From Hydrogenimonas sp. (GTDB lineage Bacteria > Campylobacterota > Campylobacteria > Campylobacterales > Hydrogenimonadaceae): DNA of 17,111 nt. Position 1 is the first letter of the stretch. Each line of letters opens with the position of its first letter. The position numbers and the translations under genes are program-made. Shown one piece after another: positions 1-7,279 of the stretch. The notes beneath the pieces are model-generated. The model made no database searches. It was not told the origin of the DNA and saw only the letters and a program-made list of their open reading frames with translations. The stretch spans positions 1-17,111 of the forward strand of contig JAKIUX010000004.1 in assembly GCA_021647345.1 (NCBI GenBank), written 5' to 3'.

Positions 1-1994
1 AACATACATGCTACAGAGTGGGAGTCTATAGCCTCTCCGGTAATGGCCACGATACTTACAAGGTGGCGAACACCAGCATCAAGCAGTGCGTAGTTGAGCC
101 TTCCGATAGCCATAGCCATCGGGATCGTTTTGTTCTTCTCATCAAGAGCTCTGTCATCGAATATTACAATTCTGATACCGTCGTTCTTTACATCTTCAAT
201 AATATCGTAGACAAGATCTTCGAGGCTCCCTTTAAGATTTTCTTCAAAAGCTGTAGAGTACGTGCGGTTTTTATAGTAAGGTTTGAATCTTGGGTGCTTT
301 TCATCTCCGAAACTTCTAAGTACTTCGAACTTCTCAAATGTCAAAATTGGCGAAGTGGTTTTGAGTCTTTGCGCATGGTTTGGGTCTTCGTCGAGTATGT
401 TGTGAATCTCTCCGAAGCCTGTATTTATACTCATGACCACCTTCTCCCTTATCGGATCGATGGGAGGGTTGGTAACCTGCGCGAACTTCTGTTTGAAAAA
501 GTCGGTAAAGTTTCTCTGCACTTTCGAGAATGCCGCCATAGGAGTATCGTCGCCCATAGAGCCTGTAGGCTCCTTGCCATCTTTTACCATCGGTTCAATA
601 ATTTGATCTATAACCTCCTGGGTTATATTGAAGTAGCGCTGCTTCTCAATCATCTGATCGAGGTTGTATCTTTCAAGATTGTCAAAGGGTTTTTCTACAT
701 ACTCTTGAAGATAGACCATCTGATCGTTGAGCCACTCGGCATACGGGTTGGCATTTTTTAGGTACTCGTCTATCTGGTCGTTTTTTAGAATCGTGCCGTA
801 CTTTAGGTCAAGACCGATCATCTCACCCGACTGAAGGCGACCGCGTTCGAGTACATTATCCTCTTCAAGGTCTATCACGCCATATTCGCTTGTTATGATA
901 AGACGCCTATCTTTTGTAACTATATATTTGGCGGGCCTCAATCCGTTTCTATCAAGAACACACCCAATATATCGGCCGTCAGTGTAGCTGACAGCCGCAG
1001 GGCCGTCCCACGCTTCGAAGCAGGTACTCATATATTCGTAGAAGGCTCTCAAATTGGCGTCCATATGGGGAGCATTCTGCCACGGAGCGGGAATAACCGC
1101 ACGAATAGCTTTGAATATATCCATTCCGTTTACACGCAGAAATTCAAAGAAGTTATCAAGACTCGCACTGTCGCTCGATCCATCCTGCAGAATAGGGATT
1201 ATGCGCTTCATCTCATCATCCGTGAAGACTTCCGACTTTATAGATTCGCACTTGGCCAATACGTTAAATCTGTTGGCTTCTACCGAGTTGATCTCACCGT
1301 TGTGGGCTATCATCCTAAATGGCTGTGCCAGACGCCATTGAGGCAGGGTATTGGTAGAGAACCGCTGGTGAAAAAGAGAGAAGCTTATCTCAAAATCCGG
1401 ATCATTAAGATCGGGGTAGAACTCTTTGATATGGGTCGGCATCACCAACCCTTTATAGCTTATAACATGATTAGAAAAGCTTGGAATGTAGAAATCTTGG
1501 TCATCTTTAATAGAGTTTTCAACCTCTCTTCTGGTCAGGTAAATAAGAGCTTCAAAACGCTTCGTAGCCATCAAAGAGTTGGGAGCTACGAAAACCTGAA
1601 CCATTGATGGGAGGGTCTTGAGTGCGAGATCTCCGAGGGCATCTATATTTACCGGTACTTCACGGGTAAAAAGCACTTTTAAATCATTCTTTTCACAATA
1701 CTCTTCGAATATCTTCAGAGCTTCGCTCTTTTTATAAAAAATCTGGGCGACGGCAAACTGCTTCGGAAGGTCCACACCCTCTTTTTTTGCAATTTTTGCC
1801 ATAAACTTTGCAGGCATGGAGAGCAGAAGTCCGCTTCCGTCACCGCTCTTTCCGTCTGCGGCTATAGCGCCTCTATGCATCATCCTTTCCAGTGCGCGGA
1901 TGGCATCTTCAAGCAGTTCATGACTCGGCCTGTTATCTATATTGGCGATGAGTCCGAATCCGCAGTTATCTTTAAAACCAGTCAGTAAATCCAT
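1..1994 (-). CDS. gltB: Glutamate synthase (GOGAT) large subunit, N-terminal part (cut by window edge)
   Basis: Open frame from an ATG at 1994 to the window edge, giving the first 664 residues; the full family length is about 1,480. GltB takes the amide of glutamine and transfers it to 2-oxoglutarate, making two glutamates in the cytoplasm. The N-terminal class II glutamine amidotransferase domain is visible at about residues 11-400: nucleophile Cys11 in NCGFGLIA (a 10-residue propeptide is normally removed to expose it), HRGA at 40-43, HQRFSTNT at 209-216, HNGEIN at 231-236 and DRNGLRP at 348-354. The central domain starts near residue 470 with GSMGDD (478-483) and QVTNPPIDPIRE (506-517). 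The FMN and iron-sulfur part lies outside the window. The start is supported by the propeptide length and by an AAGGG-like ribosome site just upstream. The gene is divergent from recO. No frameshift was seen in my hand translation. Confidence 0.95.
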   Translation of the reverse strand, partial: MDLLTGFKDNCGFGLIANIDNRPSHELLEDAIRALERMMHRGAIAADGKSGDGSGLLLSMPAKFMAKIAKKEGVDLPKQFAVAQIFYKKSEALKIFEEYCEKNDLKVLFTREVPVNIDALGDLALKTLPSMVQVFVAPNSLMATKRFEALIYLTRREVENSIKDDQDFYIPSFSNHVISYKGLVMPTHIKEFYPDLNDPDFEISFSLFHQRFSTNTLPQWRLAQPFRMIAHNGEINSVEANRFNVLAKCESIKSEVFTDDEMKRIIPILQDGSSDSASLDNFFEFLRVNGMDIFKAIRAVIPAPWQNAPHMDANLRAFYEYMSTCFEAWDGPAAVSYTDGRYIGCVLDRNGLRPAKYIVTKDRRLIITSEYGVIDLEEDNVLERGRLQSGEMIGLDLKYGTILKNDQIDEYLKNANPYAEWLNDQMVYLQEYVEKPFDNLERYNLDQMIEKQRYFNITQEVIDQIIEPMVKDGKEPTGSMGDDTPMAAFSKVQRNFTDFFKQKFAQVTNPPIDPIREKVVMSINTGFGEIHNILDEDPNHAQRLKTTSPILTFEKFEVLRSFGDEKHPRFKPYYKNRTYSTAFEENLKGSLEDLVYDIIEDVKNDGIRIVIFDDRALDEKNKTIPMAMAIGRLNYALLDAGVRHLVSIVAITGEAIDSHSVACM

Positions 1995-2024
1995 TCCAAA
2001 CCCTTTTCTCTATCAGTTAAGAGG

Positions 2025-2058
2025 GCTTCTAAAACCAATTAAAAAAGCTTTCAGAAGC
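2025..2058 (-). promoter_or_regulatory. Inverted repeat / possible hairpin in the gltB leader
   Basis: Read on the minus strand, the arms GCTTCTGAAA and TTTTAGAAGC can form a 10-base-pair RNA stem with one G-U pair and a 14-base loop. It lies 31 bases before the gltB ATG. On the plus strand the same arms contain one A-C mismatch, so the structure suits the gltB transcript better than the recO transcript. No T run follows it, so it is not a typical terminator. Its role is unknown, and it only matters if gltB transcription starts upstream of 2058. Confidence 0.35.
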
Positions 2059-2069
2059 ACTCTCATGTT

Positions 2070-2078
2070 TGGTACAAT
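2070..2078 (+). promoter_or_regulatory. Probable extended -10 promoter element for recO
   Basis: TGG followed by TACAAT fits the TGn-TAnAAT extended -10 pattern. Transcription would start near 2085 and leave a leader of about 58 bases before the recO GTG. No clear -35 box is seen, which is usual for sigma-70 promoters in this phylum. This is a motif call only. Confidence 0.4.
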
Positions 2079-2142
2079 ATTCCAAAATTAAGCGATTTTA
2101 CAAAAAAAGTGGTTACAACTACCTGAAGGGCGGTGTTTCAAG

Positions 2143-2760
2143 GTGCAGGGGTTCATCATCGACGTAAAGAGAGCCAGAAGCGAAGACTCCATAGTCTCTA
2201 TACTTACATCCCAAAAAATGGAGGTTCTCTACCGCTTCTACGGAGCAAGACACTCGATAGTAACAACCGGTTACAAGATAGACTTCGAATCTGAAACAGA
2301 TTCACCCCGCTTTATGCCCAAACTTCGCAATATAACCCATCTCGGCTTTCCATGGCTTGCCGAATTTGAGCGAATGAGAGTATGGCAAAACTTCGTGGCA
2401 CTCCTATACAGACATCTTAAAGATGTTGAGTTGCCAGGCTCTTTCTACTACAATATGCTCGATCACTACGCATCTATATGGCACCTTCAAAATCCTAAAA
2501 GAAGCGCGGTGGAAGCATATCTGCACCTACTGAAAGAGGAGGGAAGGCTCCACCCTCCCGATAGATGCTTTGCATGCGGAGAGATACTTGACAAAAAAGT
2601 CTCTCTTATTAGAGCCTACCTTCCCGCCCATCCAAAATGCGCCATATCGGCAATTTACGACAAAAGTGCCATACAGAGAGCGTTTGAAACTCTCTCAACA
2701 ATAGAGCTCGAAGATGAGGAGGTGGAGAGGTTGTGGCTCACTATGACAGAAGGGATGTGA
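2143..2760 (+). CDS. recO: DNA repair/recombination mediator RecO (epsilon type)
   Basis: A 205-residue protein starting at GTG. RecO works with RecR to load RecA on SSB-coated single-stranded DNA during gap repair. The N-terminal OB-fold region (about residues 1-75) carries the pattern MQGFIIDVKR...LYRFYGARHSI...GYKIDFE, which I recognise from short Campylobacterota RecO proteins. The C-terminal half keeps a zinc-finger-like set, C142-x2-C145 and C166 with H163, so a fourth cysteine may be lacking. The GTG at 2143 is preferred because the family starts MQG and AAGGGCGG lies about 10 bases upstream; no better in-frame start was seen upstream. It is the only clear plus-strand gene in the window, divergent from gltB and convergent with the NYN gene. 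Confidence 0.88.
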   Translation: MQGFIIDVKRARSEDSIVSILTSQKMEVLYRFYGARHSIVTTGYKIDFESETDSPRFMPKLRNITHLGFPWLAEFERMRVWQNFVALLYRHLKDVELPGSFYYNMLDHYASIWHLQNPKRSAVEAYLHLLKEEGRLHPPDRCFACGEILDKKVSLIRAYLPAHPKCAISAIYDKSAIQRAFETLSTIELEDEEVERLWLTMTEGM

Positions 2761-2768
2761 GGGTTATG

Positions 2769-2796
2769 AGTGATATTAAATTTCTAATCGATCACT
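2769..2796. other. Imperfect inverted repeat between convergent recO and the NYN gene
   Basis: The arms AGTGAT+ATTA and TAAT+ATCACT pair with a 2-base CG bulge and a 6-base loop. It sits in the 48-base gap between two convergent genes, where a bidirectional terminator would be expected. No clear T run follows on either side, so termination is only a suggestion from position. Confidence 0.25.
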
Positions 2797-2808
2797 ACTC
2801 ACCGCTAA

Positions 2809-3543
2809 CTATTTTCTCCTGCGTATTCTGACATAGACCGCTTTCGCACCTCTATGGGTAACCTGCTCCTCTATATCGAAAAGTCCGGTAGCTCTGACCA
2901 GTTCACCAAGTTTTTTGTATCCGTAGTTGCGCGGATCAAACTCAGGCGACTGTTTTGCTATGATATTGCCCATCGCTCCAAGATGGGCCCATCCGCTCTC
3001 GTCGCTTGAAGCCTCCGCCGCATCCATTAAGAGGCGTATAAGCTTTCGGTCTCTTTTAAGTTCCGAAGCGCTGAGCCTTTTGATTGGGGCGGTCTCTTCA
3101 CTCTCTTCGACACGAAGCACCTCTGTAAATATGAATTTATCGCATGCCGATACGAAAGGAACCGGTGTCTTCCTCTCCCCGAAACCGTAAACGGTAAGTC
3201 CAGACTCTCTTATCCTGGCAGCGAGCTTCGTGAAGTCACTGTCGCTGCTGACAATGCAGAAACCGTCGAAATTTCCGGTATATAGAAGATCCATAGCGTC
3301 TATTATCATTGCGCTGTCGGTCGCATTCTTACCGGTCGTGTAGCCGAACTGCTGGATAGGCTGTATCGAGTGCGTCAAAAGAACCTCTTTCCACCCTTTG
3401 AGCTGAGGGAGCGTCCAATCTCCATATATCCTCTTGACACTCGCGATGCCATATTTGGCTATCTCCGCCAAAAGGGCGTCCACGATCGAAGGCTGCGCAT
3501 TGTCCGCATCTATCAAAACTGCAAGCTTTTCTGTCTTCTCCAC
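2809..3543 (-). CDS. NYN-domain (PIN-like, LabA/DUF88) protein with C-terminal OST-HTH/LOTUS domain
   Basis: 244 residues starting at GTG, 5 bases after the stop of the TtcA-like gene, with GAGG about 10 bases upstream. Residues 7-140 form a NYN domain: LIDADN (D12, D14, N15) at the first strand, TDSAMIIDAMD (D76, D82, D85) in the middle and SSDSDF (D101, D103) near the end. These acidic residues match the metal-binding pocket of the PIN/NYN nuclease fold. Residues about 160-240 look like a LOTUS (OST-HTH) domain, with a late segment GYKKLGELVRATGLFDIEE; such domains bind RNA in other proteins. A metal-dependent RNase or RNA-binding role is therefore likely, but the substrate cannot be told from the sequence. 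It is the last gene of block C and probably cotranscribed with the TtcA-like gene, which also fits RNA metabolism. Confidence 0.88.
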   Translation of the reverse strand: MEKTEKLAVLIDADNAQPSIVDALLAEIAKYGIASVKRIYGDWTLPQLKGWKEVLLTHSIQPIQQFGYTTGKNATDSAMIIDAMDLLYTGNFDGFCIVSSDSDFTKLAARIRESGLTVYGFGERKTPVPFVSACDKFIFTEVLRVEESEETAPIKRLSASELKRDRKLIRLLMDAAEASSDESGWAHLGAMGNIIAKQSPEFDPRNYGYKKLGELVRATGLFDIEEQVTHRGAKAVYVRIRRRK

Positions 3544-3548
3544 CTAAA

Positions 3549-4313
3549 CTACCTCTTTAAAAATCCCTCATCCATAAAAGAAGCGGGCTGAAGGTGGCAG
3601 AAAGCGGCTCTGAAACGTTTGAAAAGATCGGGCTCCCTCTCTTCCCACTCCTGCAGCATCTTTTTGGTACTCTCTCTGGCATGGGGCATCTTGACCCTCA
3701 TAGCCATTGCGGGGCACGCCTCGTCTCCGATCGTCTCAATGGCGTTTTCTTCCGCAAAAGCGGCTGTCTGGCGCTCTCTTACCCATATAAGCGGGCGTAT
3801 AACATGAAAACCTTTGTCGCTTCTGTAAATTGGGGGCATAGATCTCATGGTTCCGTTGTAGAGCATATTCATAAAAAAGCTCTCCGCCGCATCGTCAAGA
3901 TGGTGTCCTAACGCTACTTTGTTGTAGCCGCCTTCGGCAGCCTTGGTATAAAGAGCACCTCTGCGCATCCTTGAAAAGTAGCTGCAAAAAGAGCTGTTCT
4001 CTCTTATCGTATCTTGAGCCACTTCGAAAATGTTGGTCTTATATACCTCGTGCTCAATTTCATGCTCTTCGCAGTGGCGGCTAAGGGCTTCGTAGCTCTC
4101 ACCCGGCATGCCGTAGTTCACGGTCAACGCTTTGAATGTGAAGCTAAAAGGGGCGTGACGCTGCATATATTTAAGCAGATGAACAAGAGTCAGCGAATCT
4201 TTTCCGCCGCTAAGCCCCACTATCACTCTATCCCCATCCTCAATGAGCCTATACCTGGCATTGGCTTTACCGGCGGCTCTGAGAATCTTTTTGCTAAGCT
4301 TTATCGAGCTCAT
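3549..4313 (-). CDS. TtcA-family PP-loop ATPase (putative tRNA 2-thiocytidine synthetase)
   Basis: 254 residues. The PP-loop SGGKDS is at 35-40 and binds ATP to adenylate the target base. TtcA thiolates cytidine 32 of some tRNAs using a [4Fe-4S] cluster held by three cysteines (a CxxC pair plus one more in the E. coli enzyme). Here C110 in CSYFSRMRRG and C200 in EACPAM align with two of them, but the second cysteine of the pair is F113. GHHLDD (136-141) and the MPP segment (159-161) are intact. Either the cluster is held differently or the protein modifies another base. Its ATG start lies inside the end of the nucleosidase gene (20-base overlap) with no strong ribosome site, so translation is probably coupled. 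Campylobacter jejuni has a similar gene in the same place (from memory, Cj0118). Confidence 0.85.
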   Translation of the reverse strand: MSSIKLSKKILRAAGKANARYRLIEDGDRVIVGLSGGKDSLTLVHLLKYMQRHAPFSFTFKALTVNYGMPGESYEALSRHCEEHEIEHEVYKTNIFEVAQDTIRENSSFCSYFSRMRRGALYTKAAEGGYNKVALGHHLDDAAESFFMNMLYNGTMRSMPPIYRSDKGFHVIRPLIWVRERQTAAFAEENAIETIGDEACPAMAMRVKMPHARESTKKMLQEWEEREPDLFKRFRAAFCHLQPASFMDEGFLKR

Positions 4314-4989
4314 CTAAAATCGCAAAGATAAAGTCTGCACTCTTTTTCGCAGAGCTTTCAAGAAAGGTATCGAAGTCGAAACCCGCCTCCATATCAGCCG
4401 CATCACTTATAGCACGCAGTATGAAAAAGGGGACTCTCAAAGCGTCGCAAACGACCGCTACTGAAGCCCCTTCCATCTCAAGAGCATCTGCACCAAAAGT
4501 CTCTCCGATCCACTTTTTGCGCTGCTCGTCGGCCACAAACTGATCGCCGGTGGCAACGACTCCCCTTTTAAGCTTAATGCCCTCTTTTGCCGCCACTAAA
4601 GAGGCGATCTCAAGAAGTTTCGGATCAGCCTCAATAAAAACTTTCCCTTCCGGCACATATCCGTACGGATGTCCAAAGGCGGTTATGTCGAGATCGTGCT
4701 GGCACAACTTGGTAGCTGCTATCAAATCTCCGATAGATAGCTGCGGGTTGATCGCACCGGCCACTCCCGAAAAGAGCATCTTGCCCGCTCCGAACTTCTC
4801 TATCATCGTCGAGGCGGTAAGTGCGGAGAAGACCTTCCCTATCTTGCTGTAGGCTATTACAAGATCCAAAGATCCGTAGAGTGCGGTATAGTAGATGTTA
4901 TCCGCTACTTCATGCCGCTTTACATTATCGAGTCTTTTGACAATCGGCTCCACCTCTTCGGGCATTGCACCCATTATACCGACTATCAT
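4294..4989 (-). CDS. mtnN: 5'-methylthioadenosine/S-adenosylhomocysteine nucleosidase (also likely 6-amino-6-deoxyfutalosine hydrolase)
   Basis: 231 residues, the usual family length. The enzyme splits adenine from MTA and SAH in the cytoplasm. In Helicobacter and Campylobacter the orthologue also hydrolyses 6-amino-6-deoxyfutalosine in the futalosine route to menaquinone, and that may hold here. Catalytic residues are visible: E12 in MGAMPEEV, the EMEG motif at 171-174 (E173), and D196 in ISDAAD, the general acid/base. GVAGAI at 75-80 and ATGDQF at 146-151 are typical. The ATG overlaps the fabD stop as ATGA, and a full AGGAGG ribosome site (4994-4999) lies within the last codons of fabD, 4 bases before the start. 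Confidence 0.95.
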   Translation of the reverse strand: MIVGIMGAMPEEVEPIVKRLDNVKRHEVADNIYYTALYGSLDLVIAYSKIGKVFSALTASTMIEKFGAGKMLFSGVAGAINPQLSIGDLIAATKLCQHDLDITAFGHPYGYVPEGKVFIEADPKLLEIASLVAAKEGIKLKRGVVATGDQFVADEQRKKWIGETFGADALEMEGASVAVVCDALRVPFFILRAISDAADMEAGFDFDTFLESSAKKSADFIFAILDELDKA

Positions 4990-5927
4990 CTATCCTCCTG
5001 AGTCAGCTCTTCTACCACTCTGTTTAAAGAGTCATAATCACTCACTGCCAGCGTCAGCTTCTTGGTAGCTCTTCTGTTGAGCCCTTTAAGTACGCCTCCG
5101 TGGCCAAACTCTATATATCTCTCCACAAGATCATCATTATCTCTTATTGACTGCTTGTAAAGGACCGGCGAAACGAGCTGCTTTCCAAGAAGTTCAAGGG
5201 CTTCTGCCTTAGAGTTGTACGCTTTTGCCGTCACATTGGATATAACAGGTGCTTTGAACTCATCTTTCAAAAATCTCTCCATTGCCTCCGTTAAAGGCTC
5301 TACCGCACTCTCCAGAAGGGGGCAGTGGCTGGCAACAGACATATTTAGCAGCATAACCCGTCTCGCTTTCGCCTCTTTAAGAGCTCCCTCGATACTCTGA
5401 AGATCGCTCTTGATACCGGCTATGACTATCTGACCATCCGCATTGTAGTTGGCGGGCCACACCTTTTTGCCCCCCTCTCTCGCGTCGTGACAGATAGCTT
5501 CTACATCTTCGTCGGCAACACCTAATACTACCATCATACCGGCGTCAACTGCTTCGCAGGCTTTTTGCATAAGCTCTCCTCTAAGATGAACCAGCTCCAC
5601 CGCGTCGAGCCAATCTATAGCGCCAACAGATGAGAGTGCGGACAATTCGCCCCATGAGTGGACGAGAGCGAAGGCCGGTGTTTGAGGCATATCTTTCTCA
5701 AAGAGCCTGTAAGCCATCATCGAAACAAGAAGAATGGCAGGCTGGGTAAACTTCGTCTGTTCCAGCATATCATTCGGTTCGAAGAGAAGGTTCGCCATAT
5801 CGATTTTCAAACGATCGCTTGCAGCTTCAAGCATCTGAGCCGCAACAGGAGAGTGCTCGACGAAAGATTTTCCCATTCCGACTGCCTGTGAGCCCTGTCC
5901 GGGATACAAAAAAGCTGTTTTTCTCAT
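4986..5927 (-). CDS. fabD: Malonyl-CoA:ACP transacylase FabD
   Basis: 313 residues from the chosen ATG at 5927. An in-frame ATG five codons earlier (5942) is rejected, because AAGGA sits 6-7 bases before 5927 and the protein then begins MRKTAFLYPGQGSQ as in other FabD proteins. The enzyme moves malonyl groups from CoA to acyl carrier protein for fatty acid synthesis. GQGSQ is at 10-14, the nucleophile is S91, R116 should bind the malonyl carboxylate, and H201 (SVASHCPL) is the partner; these match S92, R117 and H201 of E. coli FabD. The nucleophile elbow reads VHSWGE rather than the usual GHSLGE, which is odd but keeps Ser and His. The start overlaps the upstream regulator stop as ATGA, and the stop overlaps mtnN as ATGA. 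Confidence 0.94.
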   Translation of the reverse strand: MRKTAFLYPGQGSQAVGMGKSFVEHSPVAAQMLEAASDRLKIDMANLLFEPNDMLEQTKFTQPAILLVSMMAYRLFEKDMPQTPAFALVHSWGELSALSSVGAIDWLDAVELVHLRGELMQKACEAVDAGMMVVLGVADEDVEAICHDAREGGKKVWPANYNADGQIVIAGIKSDLQSIEGALKEAKARRVMLLNMSVASHCPLLESAVEPLTEAMERFLKDEFKAPVISNVTAKAYNSKAEALELLGKQLVSPVLYKQSIRDNDDLVERYIEFGHGGVLKGLNRRATKKLTLAVSDYDSLNRVVEELTQEDR

Positions 5928-6682
5928 AGATATTCCTTCCATTCTGTTATCTTTTTTCTTAATGTATTGCGGTTGAGCCCAAAAGCTTGCGACATCTTCA
6001 ATTGGCTCTTATATCTCTTCATACCGGCCCTGATAAGCGGAACTTCATAAAGAAAGAGCTCTCTTCTATATATATCTTCGCTATCATCCATTCTCTTCAA
6101 AAGATAGGCCTGGTTCAGCATCATGAGCTCCTCACTAACCATATTTTCCGCAAAATATTGCAAAAATATAGAGCGCCTAAGAGAGAATGCGTTTCGCGAA
6201 AGATCGACACTCTCGATATCGGGTATGAAATCTTTCGCTCCCTTCTCTCCGAACATCACTTCAGCCTCTTTTGCAAATTTCATGGCAAGAGGAAGGATAT
6301 CCTCTCTTCTCTCACTTAGAGGCGGCAACTCTATTCTGACACTGAAGAGTGAAATGATCGGTCCTATAGAAGATGGATCTTCGGTGATGGCGATCACCTT
6401 TGTCTTATGCTTGCTAACACTTTGTAAAACTCTAGAGAGAGAATCGACTCTATCTATATCTTCGATGATTATCTGATCGCTATTTTCAATATGGGTGTAC
6501 AGATCGACATCACTTCCGTTTATGACTGCAGCATCCGGCATCATATATGAAGCAAGCGTATGGCGTCCCGTTCCATACTCCCCGCTTATGAGGGTATTGA
6601 ATTGAAGAGATTTAAGTAGATTGGCAGATTTCAAAGCCTCTTTGAGAGGCTTCGATTCCGCTATAAAATTAATGGTTTCCAC
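5924..6682 (-). CDS. Degenerate NtrC-like AAA+ protein with C-terminal Fis-type helix-turn-helix
   Basis: About 252 residues if it starts at the GTG at 6682; the frame stays open to a TTG at 6724, so the start is uncertain. Positions below count from the GTG. A Walker A-like GEYGTGRH (34-41) has Arg in place of the usual Lys, IIIEDID (71-77) resembles Walker B, and ELPPLSERREDI (118-129) is the conserved segment of sigma-54 activators. The GAFTGA loop that contacts sigma-54 is not present and the AAA+ core is much shorter than normal. Residues 224-248 form a Fis-like helix-turn-helix (MSQAFGLNRNTLRKKI). It probably binds DNA but should not activate sigma-54 by the standard mechanism; the target is unknown. 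It lies between the slyD-type gene (14-base overlap) and fabD (ATGA overlap), so it may control this operon or lipid genes, which is only inference. Confidence 0.75.
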   Translation of the reverse strand: METINFIAESKPLKEALKSANLLKSLQFNTLISGEYGTGRHTLASYMMPDAAVINGSDVDLYTHIENSDQIIIEDIDRVDSLSRVLQSVSKHKTKVIAITEDPSSIGPIISLFSVRIELPPLSERREDILPLAMKFAKEAEVMFGEKGAKDFIPDIESVDLSRNAFSLRRSIFLQYFAENMVSEELMMLNQAYLLKRMDDSEDIYRRELFLYEVPLIRAGMKRYKSQLKMSQAFGLNRNTLRKKITEWKEYL

Positions 6683-7181
6683 ATCCTGTGCCGCAACCGC
6701 AACCTTCAGCACCCGGCTGTTCAACCTGCCCGCTAAGAGACTCGTTTACGGTAGGTTCGCGAACTTCTGCGACGGTAACGCTGAAAAGAAGATCTTTTCC
6801 GGCTAGAGGATGGTTGAAATCGATAACCACTTCGTTTTCGTCGAAACTCTTTACGGTAACCTGTACCGTACCGCCATCTTCGCTCTGACCGTAAAGAGTC
6901 ATACCCTCTTGAAGATCTATACCGGCAAACTGCTCTCTTGGCATAGTTTGAACCGCTTCAGGGTTATATTCGCCGTAGGCATCTGCAGCGTTTACGAGAA
7001 TATCGGCACTCTCTCCGCTCTCCATACCCTTCATCTGGTTTTCAAGACCGGGGATAATCTGCTGTTTTCCTGTAATGAATGAAAGGGGTGCTTGCCCTAT
7101 GTTAGAGTCAACCACTTCGCCTGTTTTTGCATCTTTTACTTCGTAGTTGAAAGATACTACATTGTTGTCATCAATTTTCAT
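6669..7181 (-). CDS. slyD: SlyD-type FKBP peptidyl-prolyl cis-trans isomerase
   Basis: 170 residues from an ATG, with AAGGAG upstream (spacing 11, slightly long). SlyD-type FKBPs catalyse proline isomerisation and act as cytoplasmic chaperones; those with metal-binding tails help deliver nickel to hydrogenase and urease. The two-part FKBP domain is visible: residues 1-70 (SFNYEVKDAKTGEVVDSN, PLSFITGKQQIIPGLENQM) and 128-145 (NHPLAGKDLLFSVTVAEV), split by an insert-in-flap chaperone domain (about 70-125). The tail ends GCGCGTGCGNH with Cys at 161, 163 and 167 and a final His, so metal binding is plausible although the tail is much shorter than in E. coli. It is the first gene of block C, after a 188-base gap holding a likely promoter. 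Confidence 0.92.
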   Translation of the reverse strand: MKIDDNNVVSFNYEVKDAKTGEVVDSNIGQAPLSFITGKQQIIPGLENQMKGMESGESADILVNAADAYGEYNPEAVQTMPREQFAGIDLQEGMTLYGQSEDGGTVQVTVKSFDENEVVIDFNHPLAGKDLLFSVTVAEVREPTVNESLSGQVEQPGAEGCGCGTGCGNH

Positions 7182-7210
7182 GATTATAATTTCTCCTTTA
7201 AAAAGTAGCA

Positions 7211-7219
7211 GATTCTATC
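7211..7219 (-). promoter_or_regulatory. Probable extended -10 promoter element for the slyD-fabD operon
   Basis: On the minus strand GTGATAGAATC contains TGA followed by TAGAAT, a good TGn-TAnAAT extended -10 box. Transcription would start near 7205, leaving a leader of roughly 25 bases before the slyD ATG that includes its AAGGAG site. It differs by one base from the element before pal. No clear -35 box was found. Confidence 0.5.
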
Positions 7220-7279
7220 ACACCCTTCTTTTATATATTCTTAAGAAAAAACTTTGGAGTTATCTGTCAGACGCTCAAT

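Noticed and set aside
18..761. Plus-strand open frame of 247 codons
   Set aside because: It is the antisense shadow of gltB; the minus frame has all the class II amidotransferase motifs, while this one has no recognisable domain.
1065..1607. Plus-strand open frame of 180 codons
   Set aside because: Antisense to gltB, no ribosome site or family resemblance.
2766..2831. Small plus-strand ORF of 21 codons (starts MSDIKFLIDH) just after recO, with a GAGGG-like site upstream
   Set aside because: Very short, overlaps the end of the convergent NYN gene, and its bases also form the imperfect hairpin between the two genes. No family recognised, so chance is the best explanation.
5928..5942. Upstream ATG for fabD at 5942
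   Set aside because: AAGGA is placed correctly for the ATG at 5927, which also gives the family N-terminus and an ATGA overlap with the regulator.
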